From positions 1-63,543 of the forward strand of contig NZ_JAJATX010000022.1 of NCBI RefSeq assembly GCF_020866965.1: DNA of 63,543 bases, written 5' to 3'. The translations under genes and the position numbers were made by a program. Source of the stretch: Microvirga roseola (GTDB lineage Bacteria; Pseudomonadota; Alphaproteobacteria; Rhizobiales; Beijerinckiaceae). This document shows positions 34,679-43,766 of this stretch, piece after piece; position 1 is the stretch's first letter; each line of letters opens with the position of its first letter. Under the pieces are notes generated by a model that searched no databases, was not told where the DNA came from, and saw only the letters and a list, made by a program, of their open reading frames with translations.

Positions 34679-35694
34679 GCGGGCGTCTCCAGGAGCTCGG
34701 CCTTGCGGCGGGCGATCACCCAGAGGAAGAACGGCACGCCGAGAATGGCGGTGAGGACTCCGATCTTGACCTCGGTCCCGGAGGGGATGAGCCGCACGGC
34801 GCAATCGGCCGCGAGCAGCAGCGCGGCCCCGACGAGCCCTGCGGGAACCAGCGTCCGGGCGGGATCGTAGCCCACGAAGGGGCGAACGAGATGCGGGGCG
34901 ACGAGGCCGATGAAGCCGATGGTGCCCGCCACCGCCACGGAGGCGCCGGTGCCGATGGCCGCGCCCGCAACGATCAGCAGTCGCAGGCGCGTGACATCGG
35001 TGCCGAGGCTGCGCGCCGTCTCCTCGCCCAAGGCCAGGGCGCGCAGGCCGGGCGCCGCGGCGAGCACGAGGCCGGAGGCGATGAGGATGAAGGGCAGAGC
35101 CAGGACCACATGGGTGCGGGAGCGGTCCTCCAGGGAACCCAGCAGCCAGAACACGATCTCGGTCACGGCGAAGGGATTGGGCGAGAGGCTGATGGCGAGC
35201 GACGTGCCCGCGCCCGCAAGCCCTCCCACCGCCAGCCCTGAAAGAACCAGCACCACCACCGTCGCCCGTCGCCCCGCGACCAGCACCACCAGGGCGATGG
35301 AGAGAAGCGCGCCCACAATTGCAGCAAAGGGCAGGGCCCAGGACAGGGCTCCCACGAGCCCGGAATAGAGCACCAGCACTGCCCCGAAAGCCGCCGCCTG
35401 CGGCGCACCGAACACCGCCGTATCGGCGAGCGGATTGCGCAGAAGTCCTTGGAGCCCTGCGCCCGTGAGCCCGAAGATCCAGCCGATCAACAGGGCGAGG
35501 AGCGTCCGCGGCAGGCGGATCTCCCGCACCACGATGCTGGCGCCGCCCTGATCCGAGACGAGCGCCTTCACCGCCAGCGCCGGCGAGAGCGGGGCCGGAC
35601 CGATCAGGAGCGAGGCGAGGCTCAGGCTCGCGACGAGCAGGAGCAGGCCCGCGACGAGGGGCGTTCGGGAGGAGAACATGCTTTGCGGTTGCAT
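34675..35694 (-). CDS. FecCD-family ABC permease
   Basis: About 339-residue membrane protein of the FecCD/BtuC group with around nine or ten hydrophobic segments. RLPRTLLALLIGWIFGLTGAGLQGLLRNPLADTAVFGAPQ is the family hallmark region (key RLPR...GA.LQ....NPLA..) and LGEETARSLGTDVTRLRLL is the coupling-helix region. The ATG at 35694 was chosen; alternatives at 35733 and 35790 exist. No substrate-binding protein or TonB receptor gene is adjacent. It is divergent from the chemotaxis receptor gene across about 280 bases. Confidence 0.85.
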   Translation of the reverse strand: MQPQSMFSSRTPLVAGLLLLVASLSLASLLIGPAPLSPALAVKALVSDQGGASIVVREIRLPRTLLALLIGWIFGLTGAGLQGLLRNPLADTAVFGAPQAAAFGAVLVLYSGLVGALSWALPFAAIVGALLSIALVVLVAGRRATVVVLVLSGLAVGGLAGAGTSLAISLSPNPFAVTEIVFWLLGSLEDRSRTHVVLALPFILIASGLVLAAAPGLRALALGEETARSLGTDVTRLRLLIVAGAAIGTGASVAVAGTIGFIGLVAPHLVRPFVGYDPARTLVPAGLVGAALLLAADCAVRLIPSGTEVKIGVLTAILGVPFFLWVIARRKAELLETPA

Positions 35695-35975
35695 TGTCCC
35701 GCCCGCGATAGCAACCCGCCCGCCCGGTGTCATCTCCCGTTTGGTTCCGGCGATCGGAGCGACAGGGCGCGGGCATTCGACCTCAAGCAACTATTCCTTA
35801 AGGGAAATTCAGCATCAATCTAGTGAACGCAAGTGTAGATGGGGCGATCCGAGGTATTCTTCGCATTCCCGCACTCGCGTCGACATTTCACATTCCAACT
35901 GTACCTCCGCCGACAAGAATAACGAACGCGAGTCACGGCGGAGCGCAGGAAGATAAATACAAATGGGGGAACGAC

Positions 35976-37649
35976 ATGCGCCTGAAAGCCGGCATCGCCG
36001 CAAAGATTCATTCCATCACGCTGATCGCTCTCGTGGGCATCGCAGCGATCGCCGGGCTGTCGCTGTTTCAGCTCCGGGAGGAAATCACCCGGGCCCAGAT
36101 GGTGAAGACGCAGCACGTGGTCGAAACCGCCTACGGAATCCTGGCCCATTCGAGGCCGAGGAGCGCGCCGGGCGGATGACGCGCGAAGCCGGCCGCGACC
36201 CAGTCCCTGAGGGCCCTGCGCTATGACGGCCAGGAGTATTTCTGGGTCAACGACATGCTGCCGCGGATGATCATGCATCCGATCAAGCCCGAGCTCGAAG
36301 GCCAGGACATGACGGAGAACAAGGACCCGACAGGCAAGCGCCTGTTCGTCGCCTTCGTCGACAAGGTGAAGGAGAGCGGCGCGGGCTTCGTTCCCTATCT
36401 CTGGCCGAAACCCGGCGCGCAGGAGCCGGTCGGGAAGATCTCCTATGTGAAGGGCTTCAAGCCCTGGGGCTGGATTGTCGGTTCGGGCGTCTACACGGAC
36501 GATACCTCCGCCAAGATCTGGAACACCTCGCTGAAGCTGGTGGCCGGCGTGGCCCTGGTCCTTCTGGTGATTGCGGTGGTCGCAACCCTGATAGGACGAG
36601 GGGTGACACGCCCGATCCTGGCGCTCGGGCAGGCCATGCACGCTTTGGCCCGAGGCGAAAGGCAGATCGAGGTGCCGGCCCGAAACCGCACGGACGAGCT
36701 GGGCGCGATGGCCGGCGCCGTTCAGGTCTTCAAGGAGGCGCTCATCGCCAAGGACGAGGCGGACAGGACCTCCTCCCTCGAAACGGATGCACAGATGCGC
36801 CGGGCGCAGCGCCTGGACGAGCTGGCGGCGCGCTTCGAGAAGAACGTCTCGGCGATGACCCAGAGCCTGGCCCGCGCAGCCTACGAGATGGAATCGACGG
36901 CGCAGACCATGGCCTCCACCGCCGAACAGGCCAACCATCAATCCACGACGGTCGCCAGCGCCGCCCAGCAGGCTTCCGCCAATGTGCAGACGGTCGCCGC
37001 GGCAGCGGAGGAGCTGTCCATCTCTACCCGGGAGATTGCAAGCCAAGTGGCCCATTCCGCAAGGATTGCCGGCAGCGCCGTCGAGGAGACCCGGCGCACC
37101 GACGCGACGGTGCAGGCTCTCGCCGAGACTGCGGAGAAAATCGGCAGCGTGATCGCGCTCATCAACACCATCGCGGCCCAGACGAACCTGCTCGCGCTCA
37201 ACGCGACCATCGAGGCGGCCCGCGCAGGCGAAGCCGGCAAGGGCTTCGCCGTGGTGGCGAGCGAGGTGAAGGATCTCGCCGGCCAGACGACCAAGGCGAC
37301 GGAGGAGATCAGCGTTCAGATCGCCGGAATCCAGCAGGCGACGCGGGAGGCGGTGAGCGCGATCCAGAGCATCGGCGACACGATCGGCGAGATGTCCAAC
37401 GTCTCCACGGCCATTGCCGCCGCCATCGAGGAACAGGGCGCGGCCACCGGCGAGATCGCCCGCAACGTCCAGGAGGCCGCCCAGGGCACCGAGGCGGTGA
37501 GCGGCAGCATCGGCAGCGTCAAGCAGGGGACCAGCCAGACCGGCGCGGCCGCCTCCCAGGTGCTCGGCGCAGCCCAGGAACTCGCCCGCCATTCCAGCGA
37601 CCTGAGCCAGGAGGTCCAAGCCTTCCTCTCGTCCCTGAAGGCGGCCTGA
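35976..37649 (+). pseudogene. Chemotaxis receptor (MCP) with single Cache domain, broken by two compensating indels
   Basis: A methyl-accepting chemotaxis protein. The N-terminal part (35976-36179) gives a membrane helix and the start of an sCache sensor domain; after a TGA at 36177 the same frame resumes with [21 protein letters not shown], the rest of the Cache domain (to about 36500), a second helix, a HAMP domain and the receptor signalling tip [23 protein letters not shown]. The intervening residues read correctly only in another frame ([14 protein letters not shown]). One missing T at 36149-36150 and one extra G near 36191-36192 would restore a continuous gene. Whether this is decay or sequencing error cannot be told. 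The downstream fragment (36255-37649) may still be made. Confidence 0.8.
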
Positions 37650-37656
37650 CCTGTCT

Positions 37657-37685
37657 GCACGCGCCGGATTCCGTCCGGCGCGTGC
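37657..37685 (+). terminator. Hairpin after the chemotaxis receptor gene
   Basis: GCACGCGCCGGA (37657-37668) pairs perfectly with TCCGGCGCGTGC (37674-37685) across a five-base loop, seven bases past the stop. The strong 12-bp stem suggests termination, although no T run follows. Confidence 0.6.
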
Positions 37686-37758
37686 AAGCCCCCACCCCGG
37701 CTTGAGGGCGACACCCACCCCGTCGTCACCGGCCCTGTTCCGGTGATCCCGAAGGGAT

Positions 37759-37773
37759 GTTCTCATTCTGTTC
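37759..37773 (+). promoter_or_regulatory. LexA (SOS) box GTTC-N7-GTTC in a gene-poor gap
   Basis: GTTCTCATTCTGTTC is an exact consensus SOS operator with a good AT-rich spacer. It lies in the 500-base gap between the chemotaxis receptor and the UlaG-like hydrolase, 376 bases before the ATG at 38150. No clear gene begins close behind it; only a poor 83-codon frame starts at 37850. It may drive the hydrolase, a small RNA or a small unrecognised protein. Confidence 0.65.
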
Positions 37774-38149
37774 TAGGCTGTGGGGACAAGCTTTGCTATA
37801 GGTAGGTCAGATCTGCTCCACGAGGCGCGCGCTCGCGAGGCGTCGCAAGATGTGGGAGCAGGCACGGTCCTGCGGGAGGGCGACACGCACGCGCTCCCGA
37901 CGGGAGGCCAGTCGCATCCGGCAACGGGTGATGGACCGCCTAAAAAGCCGTGCGCGAGGGGCCACCCGGCTCTTTCCATCTCACCCATTTCTGAGCCGGA
38001 CGCCTCTCGCGCCCCCTCAACCCTTCAGGCTCGGAGCCCATCGGCTCCGGGCCCGAAGGTGCTGCTCTTTGACATGTCTCTGCCGGACTCTTGCCGAATG
38101 AAGTCCCAATCCCCACGCTTAAGACTTCACCGAGGAACCCCGGACCGCA
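37774..38149. other. Gap of about 375 bases, no convincing gene
   Basis: Between the SOS box and the hydrolase start I see no gene with family features. A frame at 37850-38101 (83 codons, Arg-rich, no strong ribosome site) is open but unconvincing. The stretch holds no repeat of the families seen elsewhere. It may be a long leader of the gene at 38150 or hold a small RNA. Confidence 0.4.
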
Positions 38150-39214
38150 ATGAATCGCCGCACCCTCCTCAAAGCATTGGGCGCCCCAGCCCTCGCCGCC
38201 ACTGGAATTGTCGGCTGGATGACGGCTGCGCGGGCGCGCAACCCCTATTACCAGGGGCCCGTCACCGACCATTTCGACGGAGTGCGGTTCTTCTCGCCCG
38301 GCCAGCCGCAGGACAAGGGCTTTTCGGAATTGCTGCGCTGGCAGCTCGGCGGCGGCCGCAAGGAATGGCCGGAGAGTTTCCCGAGCCCCTTCCGGGATAC
38401 GCCGCCGGTCGAGGTGGCGGGCTTACGGGTGGCGCTGATCGGGCACGCCTCGTTCCTGATCCAGGTGGCGGGGCTCAACATCCTCACCGACCCGGTCTTT
38501 TCCGAGCGGGCGAGCCCCGTCTCCTTTGCCGGACCCCAGCGGGTCAACCCGCCCGGCATTGCCTTCGACGACCTGCCGCCGATCCATGCGGTGCTGGTCA
38601 CGCACAATCACTACGACCACCTCGACACCGACACGCTGGGCCGGCTCTGGCGGCGGCACCGTCCCAAATTCGTCGCGCCTCTCGGCAACGATGCGGTGAT
38701 CCAGGCCGAGCACCCCGAGGTTCCGGTCGAGACGCGGGACTGGGGCGGATCGGTCGATCTCGGCAACGGCGTCACGGCGCATCTCGAGCCCGCCTATCAC
38801 TGGTCCGCGCGGGGCATCAACGACCGGCGCATGGCGCTCTGGTGCGCCTTCGTGCTCACCACGCCCGCGGGCACGATCTACCACGTGGGGGACACCGGAT
38901 TCGGGGACGGCAAGATCTTCCGGGCCGTGCGCGAGCGCTTCGGTCGCCCCCGCCTCGCCCATCTGCCCATCGGAGCCTACGAGCCGCGCTGGTTCATGGA
39001 GCCGCAGCACATGAACCCGGAGGACGCGGTGAAGGCGCTCTCGATCGTCGAGGTCGAGCAGGCGCTGGGACACCACTGGGGCACGTTCCGGCTCACCAAC
39101 GAGGGCATCGAAGAGCCGATAGCCGACCTGACCAGGGCGCTTGCGACGGCGGGCGTTCCGGCGGAGCGGTTCAGGCCCCTGCGGCCCGGTGAGGCGTGGT
39201 CGCCGCCAGCGTGA
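38150..39214 (+). CDS. UlaG/NAPE-PLD-like MBL-fold hydrolase with Tat-like signal
   Basis: 354-residue metallo-beta-lactamase-fold enzyme of the UlaG/NAPE-PLD type. The N-terminus NRRTLLKALGAPALAATGIVGWM has a twin-arginine-like motif (RRTLLK) and a hydrophobic core, suggesting export or membrane anchoring. The metal site shows VTHNHYDHLDTDT near residues 150-160, with GHASFLI upstream, YHWSARG and VGDTGFGD later. Family members hydrolyse lactones or lipid phosphodiesters; which applies is unknown. A consensus SOS box is 376 bases upstream. The last 44 bases overlap the opposite-strand HAD gene. Confidence 0.8.
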   Translation: MNRRTLLKALGAPALAATGIVGWMTAARARNPYYQGPVTDHFDGVRFFSPGQPQDKGFSELLRWQLGGGRKEWPESFPSPFRDTPPVEVAGLRVALIGHASFLIQVAGLNILTDPVFSERASPVSFAGPQRVNPPGIAFDDLPPIHAVLVTHNHYDHLDTDTLGRLWRRHRPKFVAPLGNDAVIQAEHPEVPVETRDWGGSVDLGNGVTAHLEPAYHWSARGINDRRMALWCAFVLTTPAGTIYHVGDTGFGDGKIFRAVRERFGRPRLAHLPIGAYEPRWFMEPQHMNPEDAVKALSIVEVEQALGHHWGTFRLTNEGIEEPIADLTRALATAGVPAERFRPLRPGEAWSPPA

Positions 39215-39842
39215 GGACGGGCCCCTCCACCTCATGCGGATGGTCCACGAGACAGGCTACCCCTGCCGATAACAATTCCTGCCGGGAACCATAGCCCCAC
39301 GTGACGCCGATGGCCTGCATGCCATTGGCCTTCGCACCGATGACGTCATGCTCCCGGTCGCCGATCATGAGCGTTCCTGCGGGTTCGCATTTCTCCCGAT
39401 GGACAATGTGCCGAATGAGGTCGCGCTTGTCGGCGTTGCGGTTGTCCAGTTCGGAGCCGTAAATCTCAAGGAAGAACCGCGACAGCTCGAAATGCTCGAC
39501 GATCCGCCGCGCATAGACATGCGGTTTCGATGTCGCGACGAAAAGGCGGACTCCCTTCTCCTGAAGGCTCTGGAGCAGGGCCGGAATCCCTGGGTAGATC
39601 TCATTCTCGAACAGGCCGACATCGCTGAAGCGTTCGCGGTAAAGCCGCAGGGCCTCGTGAGCATCCTCAGCATGCCCCAAGAGTTCCGTAAAACCGGTAA
39701 TCAATGGCGGGCCGATCATCCAGGTCAGGTCGTCCGCGTCCGGGACGGAGCGCCCGAGCCTTTCCAAGGCGTACTGGATCGAACGGGTGATCCCTGCTTT
39801 CGGGTCCGTGAGGGTTCCGCCCAGGTCGAAGAGGGCGATCAT
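39171..39842 (-). CDS. HAD-superfamily phosphatase-like protein (Gph type) with altered motif I
   Basis: 223-residue HAD-fold protein most like phosphoglycolate phosphatase. Motif I reads FDLGGTLTD (residues 5-13), so the nucleophile Asp6 is kept but the second Asp, the general acid/base of DxDGT, is Gly8. Motif II is ATSKP, motif III has the Lys of NADKRDLI, and motif IV is MIGDREHDVIGAKANG. The change suggests reduced or different activity. It overlaps the GyrI-like gene by four bases (ATGA), and its 3 prime end overlaps the hydrolase at 38150-39214 by 44 bases. Confidence 0.82.
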   Translation of the reverse strand: MIALFDLGGTLTDPKAGITRSIQYALERLGRSVPDADDLTWMIGPPLITGFTELLGHAEDAHEALRLYRERFSDVGLFENEIYPGIPALLQSLQEKGVRLFVATSKPHVYARRIVEHFELSRFFLEIYGSELDNRNADKRDLIRHIVHREKCEPAGTLMIGDREHDVIGAKANGMQAIGVTWGYGSRQELLSAGVACLVDHPHEVEGPVLTLAATTPHRAAGA

Positions 39843-40585
39843 TTCTTCGGCTGAACGTAGATGTTGACCTCGAGATTCGTGTCCTCGGAATCCGTCAGGT
39901 CCGTCACGTATTCCTCGATGAACAGGTCCTCCGCCACGATCTCCTTGGCGTCGAGATAGGCGGTGATGGTCTCGTAGGTGCCTTCGATCTCGTCGTAGGA
40001 ATCCTTGTGCACGAAGCGGAAGGACTTGCCCTCCGGCGTCTTGCCGAACCTGATCTCGGGCGTGAGCTCGGTCTTGCCTTCCGGGACCTGCGCGATCGGG
40101 ATCATCGCCTCGTAGCGGAAGCCCTTGTCGTCGGTGTGGAGGAAGAGGGTCACCGGGCGGCCCGTGGGCGTAATCCCGGCCTTCTTCAACTCGTCCTCGA
40201 TCCTGGCGAAGGCGCTCTTCAGGGAGGGATAGGCCGCGTCCCACGCGCTCGTGCCGGAGAGGACCGCCGCGGGCTTCGCCGTTAGCATGCCCTCTTCCAC
40301 ATTGGTCGGATCGCCGGGATTGGGAAAGAGCGTCGTGCGCGCCGTCGCCGCCTGGGCAGGCCCCGGCGCGGCCGGAGCCGGAGCAGAGGGCGCGGGAGTG
40401 GATTCGGCCGCCGCCGGAGGCTGCGCGGGCGGGGTCTCGGCGGGAGCAGCGGACTGGGCGGGCTCGGAGCCGGATGCCGGGGACTGTGCCTGGGTCGCGG
40501 GCTCGGCAGCCGGCGGCGTCTGCGCCAGGGCGAGCCCCGGGCCGAGGGCAAGGACGAGAACAAGACCAGAGGAGCGCAAACGCAT
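39839..40585 (-). CDS. Secreted GyrI-like domain protein
   Basis: 248-residue exported protein. A Sec signal peptide (SSGLVLVLALGPGLALAQ) is followed by about 65 residues of Pro/Ala/Ser low complexity (residues 24-85), then a GyrI-like small-molecule-binding domain, SOUL/GyrI fold: GRPVTLFLHTDDKGFRYEAMIPIAQ and FRFVHKDSYDEIEGTYETITAYLDAKEIVAEDLFIEEYVTD. Such domains bind or sequester small hydrophobic compounds. The ATG at 40585 is followed directly by the signal peptide. It precedes and overlaps the HAD gene, so the two are coupled. Confidence 0.78.
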   Translation of the reverse strand: MRLRSSGLVLVLALGPGLALAQTPPAAEPATQAQSPASGSEPAQSAAPAETPPAQPPAAAESTPAPSAPAPAAPGPAQAATARTTLFPNPGDPTNVEEGMLTAKPAAVLSGTSAWDAAYPSLKSAFARIEDELKKAGITPTGRPVTLFLHTDDKGFRYEAMIPIAQVPEGKTELTPEIRFGKTPEGKSFRFVHKDSYDEIEGTYETITAYLDAKEIVAEDLFIEEYVTDLTDSEDTNLEVNIYVQPKK

Positions 40586-40810
40586 GAAAAACGCCTCACC
40601 CGCGAATCAGGAAAAGAGAATGAGGGGCAGCATAGGAGGCTTTTTCGGAAGCGGCGAGGCCGTCCTGTCGCCCCCTTGTGGAGACCTTTTGCAGCAGGCT
40701 GTGAAAACGGGGAGCCTGCTTCGAAAGTCCTCTTGGAAGCTGAGCTTCCATCGCCGATGCTGCCGCCGGCCCACCCGGCCACCGCTGCGCAACCATGGGC
40801 TTTTTCCTGA

Positions 40811-41548
40811 ATGGAAGATTTCCTGATCTTCGCCCTGATCGGCTTCCTGGCCCAGCTGGTGGACGGGGCGCTCGGCATGGCTTTCGGCGTTCTCTCGACG
40901 ACAAGCCTGCTCGCCTTCGGCGTGCCTCCGGCGACCGCCAGCGCCGTGACCCATGTCACCGAGATCTTCACCACGGCGACATCGGGCACCTCGCATCTCC
41001 TCCACCGCAACGTGAACTGGCATCTCGTCGTCCGCCTTGCGCCGGCGGGCATGGTCGGCGGAGCCATCGGCGCCTTCGTCCTCGCCAATGTGGATGCGGG
41101 CCTGATGCAGCCCATCGTCTCGATCTACCTAGCAGGGATCGGCCTCTATATCGTGTTCAGGGCCCTCGGCCCCCTCTGGCCCCGGGAGGTCAAGGACTGG
41201 ACCGTGCCTTTCATCGGCGCGGGCGGCGGTCTCCTCGACGCGATGGGCGGGGGCGGATGGGGGCCCATCGTCACCGGCTCGCTGATCGGGCGGGGCCACG
41301 CGCCCCGGGAGGTGATCGGCTCGACGAACCTGACGGAGTTCCTCGTCACGACCACTATCTCGGCGACCTTCATCCTGACGCTGGGCTGGTCGGAGTTGAG
41401 CTCGGCGGCGGGGCTCATCGCCGGCGGCGTGCTGGCGGCTCCGCTCGGCGGCTTCCTGGTCAGCCGCATTCCCACGCGGCCGCTGATGATCGGGGTCGGC
41501 CTCATCATCGTTGCGACCAGCATCCCGCGCATCCTGAACATCTTCTGA
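40811..41548 (+). CDS. TauE/SafE-family sulfite/anion exporter
   Basis: 245-residue membrane protein with eight hydrophobic segments. [38 protein letters not shown] and the internal repeat [43 protein letters not shown] are the two halves of the TauE/SafE signature. Members move sulfite, sulfoacetate or related anions outward. It is a single gene; the ATG at 40811 lies 226 bases from the divergent GyrI-like gene. Substrate unknown. Confidence 0.88.
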   Translation: MEDFLIFALIGFLAQLVDGALGMAFGVLSTTSLLAFGVPPATASAVTHVTEIFTTATSGTSHLLHRNVNWHLVVRLAPAGMVGGAIGAFVLANVDAGLMQPIVSIYLAGIGLYIVFRALGPLWPREVKDWTVPFIGAGGGLLDAMGGGGWGPIVTGSLIGRGHAPREVIGSTNLTEFLVTTTISATFILTLGWSELSSAAGLIAGGVLAAPLGGFLVSRIPTRPLMIGVGLIIVATSIPRILNIF

Positions 41549-41613
41549 TCCCGTTGCCGCAGGGCTGCGTTCCCCCTCTCGCGATTTCTCGAAAATTCAG
41601 CCATATACGGCTC

Positions 41614-42513
41614 ATGAGCGCCCCGATGAGCAGCCCCCTGGCGAATTACCGCTTCCTAAAGATGAACGGTCTCGGCAACGAGATCACCGTGCTGGACCTG
41701 CGCGGCACGCGACTGCGCGTGAGCGCCGCGGAAGCGCGCGCCATCGCGGCCGACCCGCGCTCGCGCTTCGACCAGCTCATGGTGCTCCACGATCCCGTGA
41801 CCCCGGGCATCGACGCCTTCATGCGCATCTACAACACGGACGGCTCGGAATCGGGCGCCTGCGGCAACGGCACCCGATGCGTCGCCTGGGCGATGACCGC
41901 CGATCCCGCCATGAGCCGCCCCGCAGGCGAGGGCCTGGTGCTGGAGACCAAGGCCGGGCTGTTGCCCGTGAGCCAGGTCTCCGAGACGGTCTTCACCGTG
42001 GACATGGGCGCGCCACGCCTTGCCTGGAACGAGATCCCGCTCGCGCATCCCTTTCCCGATACCCGCCGGATCGAGGTGGAGACGATGCTGCCCGAGAGGC
42101 CCGAACTGCAGGGGCCGTCGGCCGTGAGCATGGGCAACCCGCATGCGATCTTCTGGGTGGAGGATGCGGCGTCCTATGATGTCGCCGCCATCGGCCCGAA
42201 GCTCGAGCACGACCCGGTCTTTCCGGAGCGCGCCAATATCAGCTTCGCGCAGGTCACGAGCCCCGAGCACATCCTGCTCCGCGTTTGGGAGCGCGGCGCG
42301 GGAGCCACCCGCGCCTGCGGCTCGGCAGCCTGCGCTACCCTCGTGGCAGCGGCCCGCAAGGGTCTTACCGGCCGGAGGGCCGTGGTGTCGCTCCCGGGCG
42401 GCGATCTGATGATCGAGTGGCGCGAGAACGACGACCACGTGCTCATGACCGGACCCACCGAACTCGAGCACGAAGGCACGTTCTCCCCTGCCCTCTTTGC
42501 AGGAGCAGCCTGA
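41614..42513 (+). CDS. dapF: Diaminopimelate epimerase
   Basis: 299-residue DapF that interconverts LL- and meso-diaminopimelate for lysine and peptidoglycan. The two catalytic cysteines are seen in [11 protein letters not shown] (Cys83) and in [14 protein letters not shown] near residue 239. [15 protein letters not shown] at the start is conserved and supports the ATG at 41614. The stop overlaps the mtaB start (TGATG), so the pair forms an operon, an order common in Hyphomicrobiales. Confidence 0.95.
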   Translation: MSAPMSSPLANYRFLKMNGLGNEITVLDLRGTRLRVSAAEARAIAADPRSRFDQLMVLHDPVTPGIDAFMRIYNTDGSESGACGNGTRCVAWAMTADPAMSRPAGEGLVLETKAGLLPVSQVSETVFTVDMGAPRLAWNEIPLAHPFPDTRRIEVETMLPERPELQGPSAVSMGNPHAIFWVEDAASYDVAAIGPKLEHDPVFPERANISFAQVTSPEHILLRVWERGAGATRACGSAACATLVAAARKGLTGRRAVVSLPGGDLMIEWRENDDHVLMTGPTELEHEGTFSPALFAGAA

Positions 42514-43766
42514 TGGGCATCGAGGTCGTCACCTTCGGCTGCCGGCTCAATACCTACGAGTCGGAGGCCATGCAGCGCCATGCGGAGGAAGCGGGGCTCG
42601 GCGAGGTCGTGATCGTCAATACCTGCGCCGTGACGGCGGAGGCGACGCGCCAGGCGCGGCAGTCCATCCGCAAGATCGCCCGCGAGAAGCCCAATGCCCG
42701 CGTCGTCGTGACGGGCTGCGCGGCTCAGGTGGAGCCCGAAACCTTCGCCGCCATGCCGGAGGTCTCCCAGGTCGTCGGCAACCACGAGAAGATGAAGGCC
42801 GAGACCTGGACGGGCCTGCGCGATTTCGGCGTGGGCGCGGCGGAAAAGGTGCTCGTCAACGACATCATGGCGGTGAAGGAAACCGCCGTGCACCTCATCG
42901 ACGGCATGAGGGGACGCACCCGCGCCTTCGTGCAGGTGCAGAACGGCTGCGACCATCGCTGCACCTTCTGCATCATTCCCTACGGCCGCGGGAGTTCCCG
43001 CTCCGTGCCCATGGGCGCGGTGGTGGAGCAGGTGCGCACGCTCGTCGAACACGGTTCACGCGAAGTGGTGCTCACCGGCGTCGATATCACCAGCTACGGC
43101 AAGGATCTGCCCGGCGAGCCGAAGCTCGGTTCACTCGTAAAAAACCTCCTGCGCCACGTGCCGGAGCTGGAGCGGCTTCGCATTTCCTCCATCGACTCGG
43201 TGGAGGCGGACGAGGACCTGTTGGACGTGATCGCCGGCGAGAGCCGGCTGATGCCGCACCTGCATCTCTCGCTCCAGGCGGGCGACGACATGGTGCTCAA
43301 GCGTATGAAGCGCCGCCATCTGCGCGCCGACGCCATCGCCTTCTGCGAGCAGGTGAAGCGGCTGCGTCCCGACATGGTCTTCGGCGCGGACATCATCGCG
43401 GGCTTTCCGACCGAGACCGAGGAGATGTTCGCCCGGTCCCTCGACATAGTGGACGAATGCAGCCTCACGCATCTCCACGTCTTCCCCTTCTCGCCCCGCC
43501 CCGGCACGCCGGCCGCGCGCATGCCGCAGGTGGCCCGCGACGTGGTGAAGGACCGGGCGCGCCGCCTTCGCGAAAAGGGCGAGGCGGCGCTCGTGAAGCA
43601 TCTTGCGGAAGAAGTCGGCGCGAAGCGCAACGTGCTGATCGAGACGAACCAGCTCGGCCGCACGGAAGGTTTTACGCTGGTGCGCTTCGCCAGTGCGGTG
43701 ACTCCGGGCGCGATCGTGCCCGTCACGATTGCCGGACACGACGGCAAGGAACTGCTGGCGGCCTAA
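42513..43766 (+). CDS. mtaB: tRNA N6-threonylcarbamoyladenosine methylthiotransferase MtaB
   Basis: 417-residue radical SAM methylthiotransferase that adds a methylthio group to t6A37 in tRNAs reading ANN codons. The N-terminal UPF0004 domain has Cys10, Cys38 and Cys69, and the radical SAM cluster binds Cys146, Cys150 and Cys153 in GCDHRCTFCIIPYGRG. A TRAM-like tail follows (VLIETNQLGRTEGFTLVRF). VVTFGCRLNTYESE with CRLN, rather than CQMN, points to MtaB over MiaB. It overlaps dapF by one base and the convergent RluA gene by four. Confidence 0.92.
   Translation: MGIEVVTFGCRLNTYESEAMQRHAEEAGLGEVVIVNTCAVTAEATRQARQSIRKIAREKPNARVVVTGCAAQVEPETFAAMPEVSQVVGNHEKMKAETWTGLRDFGVGAAEKVLVNDIMAVKETAVHLIDGMRGRTRAFVQVQNGCDHRCTFCIIPYGRGSSRSVPMGAVVEQVRTLVEHGSREVVLTGVDITSYGKDLPGEPKLGSLVKNLLRHVPELERLRISSIDSVEADEDLLDVIAGESRLMPHLHLSLQAGDDMVLKRMKRRHLRADAIAFCEQVKRLRPDMVFGADIIAGFPTETEEMFARSLDIVDECSLTHLHVFPFSPRPGTPAARMPQVARDVVKDRARRLREKGEAALVKHLAEEVGAKRNVLIETNQLGRTEGFTLVRFASAVTPGAIVPVTIAGHDGKELLAA

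Noticed and set aside
34675..35800. Cobalamin riboswitch before the FecCD permease
   Set aside because: No B12-box type sequence was found upstream of the start; the region is only GC-rich.
37850..38101. 83-codon frame after the SOS box
   Set aside because: Arg and Ser rich, no strong ribosome site, no family look. Kept only as a possibility in the gap entry.
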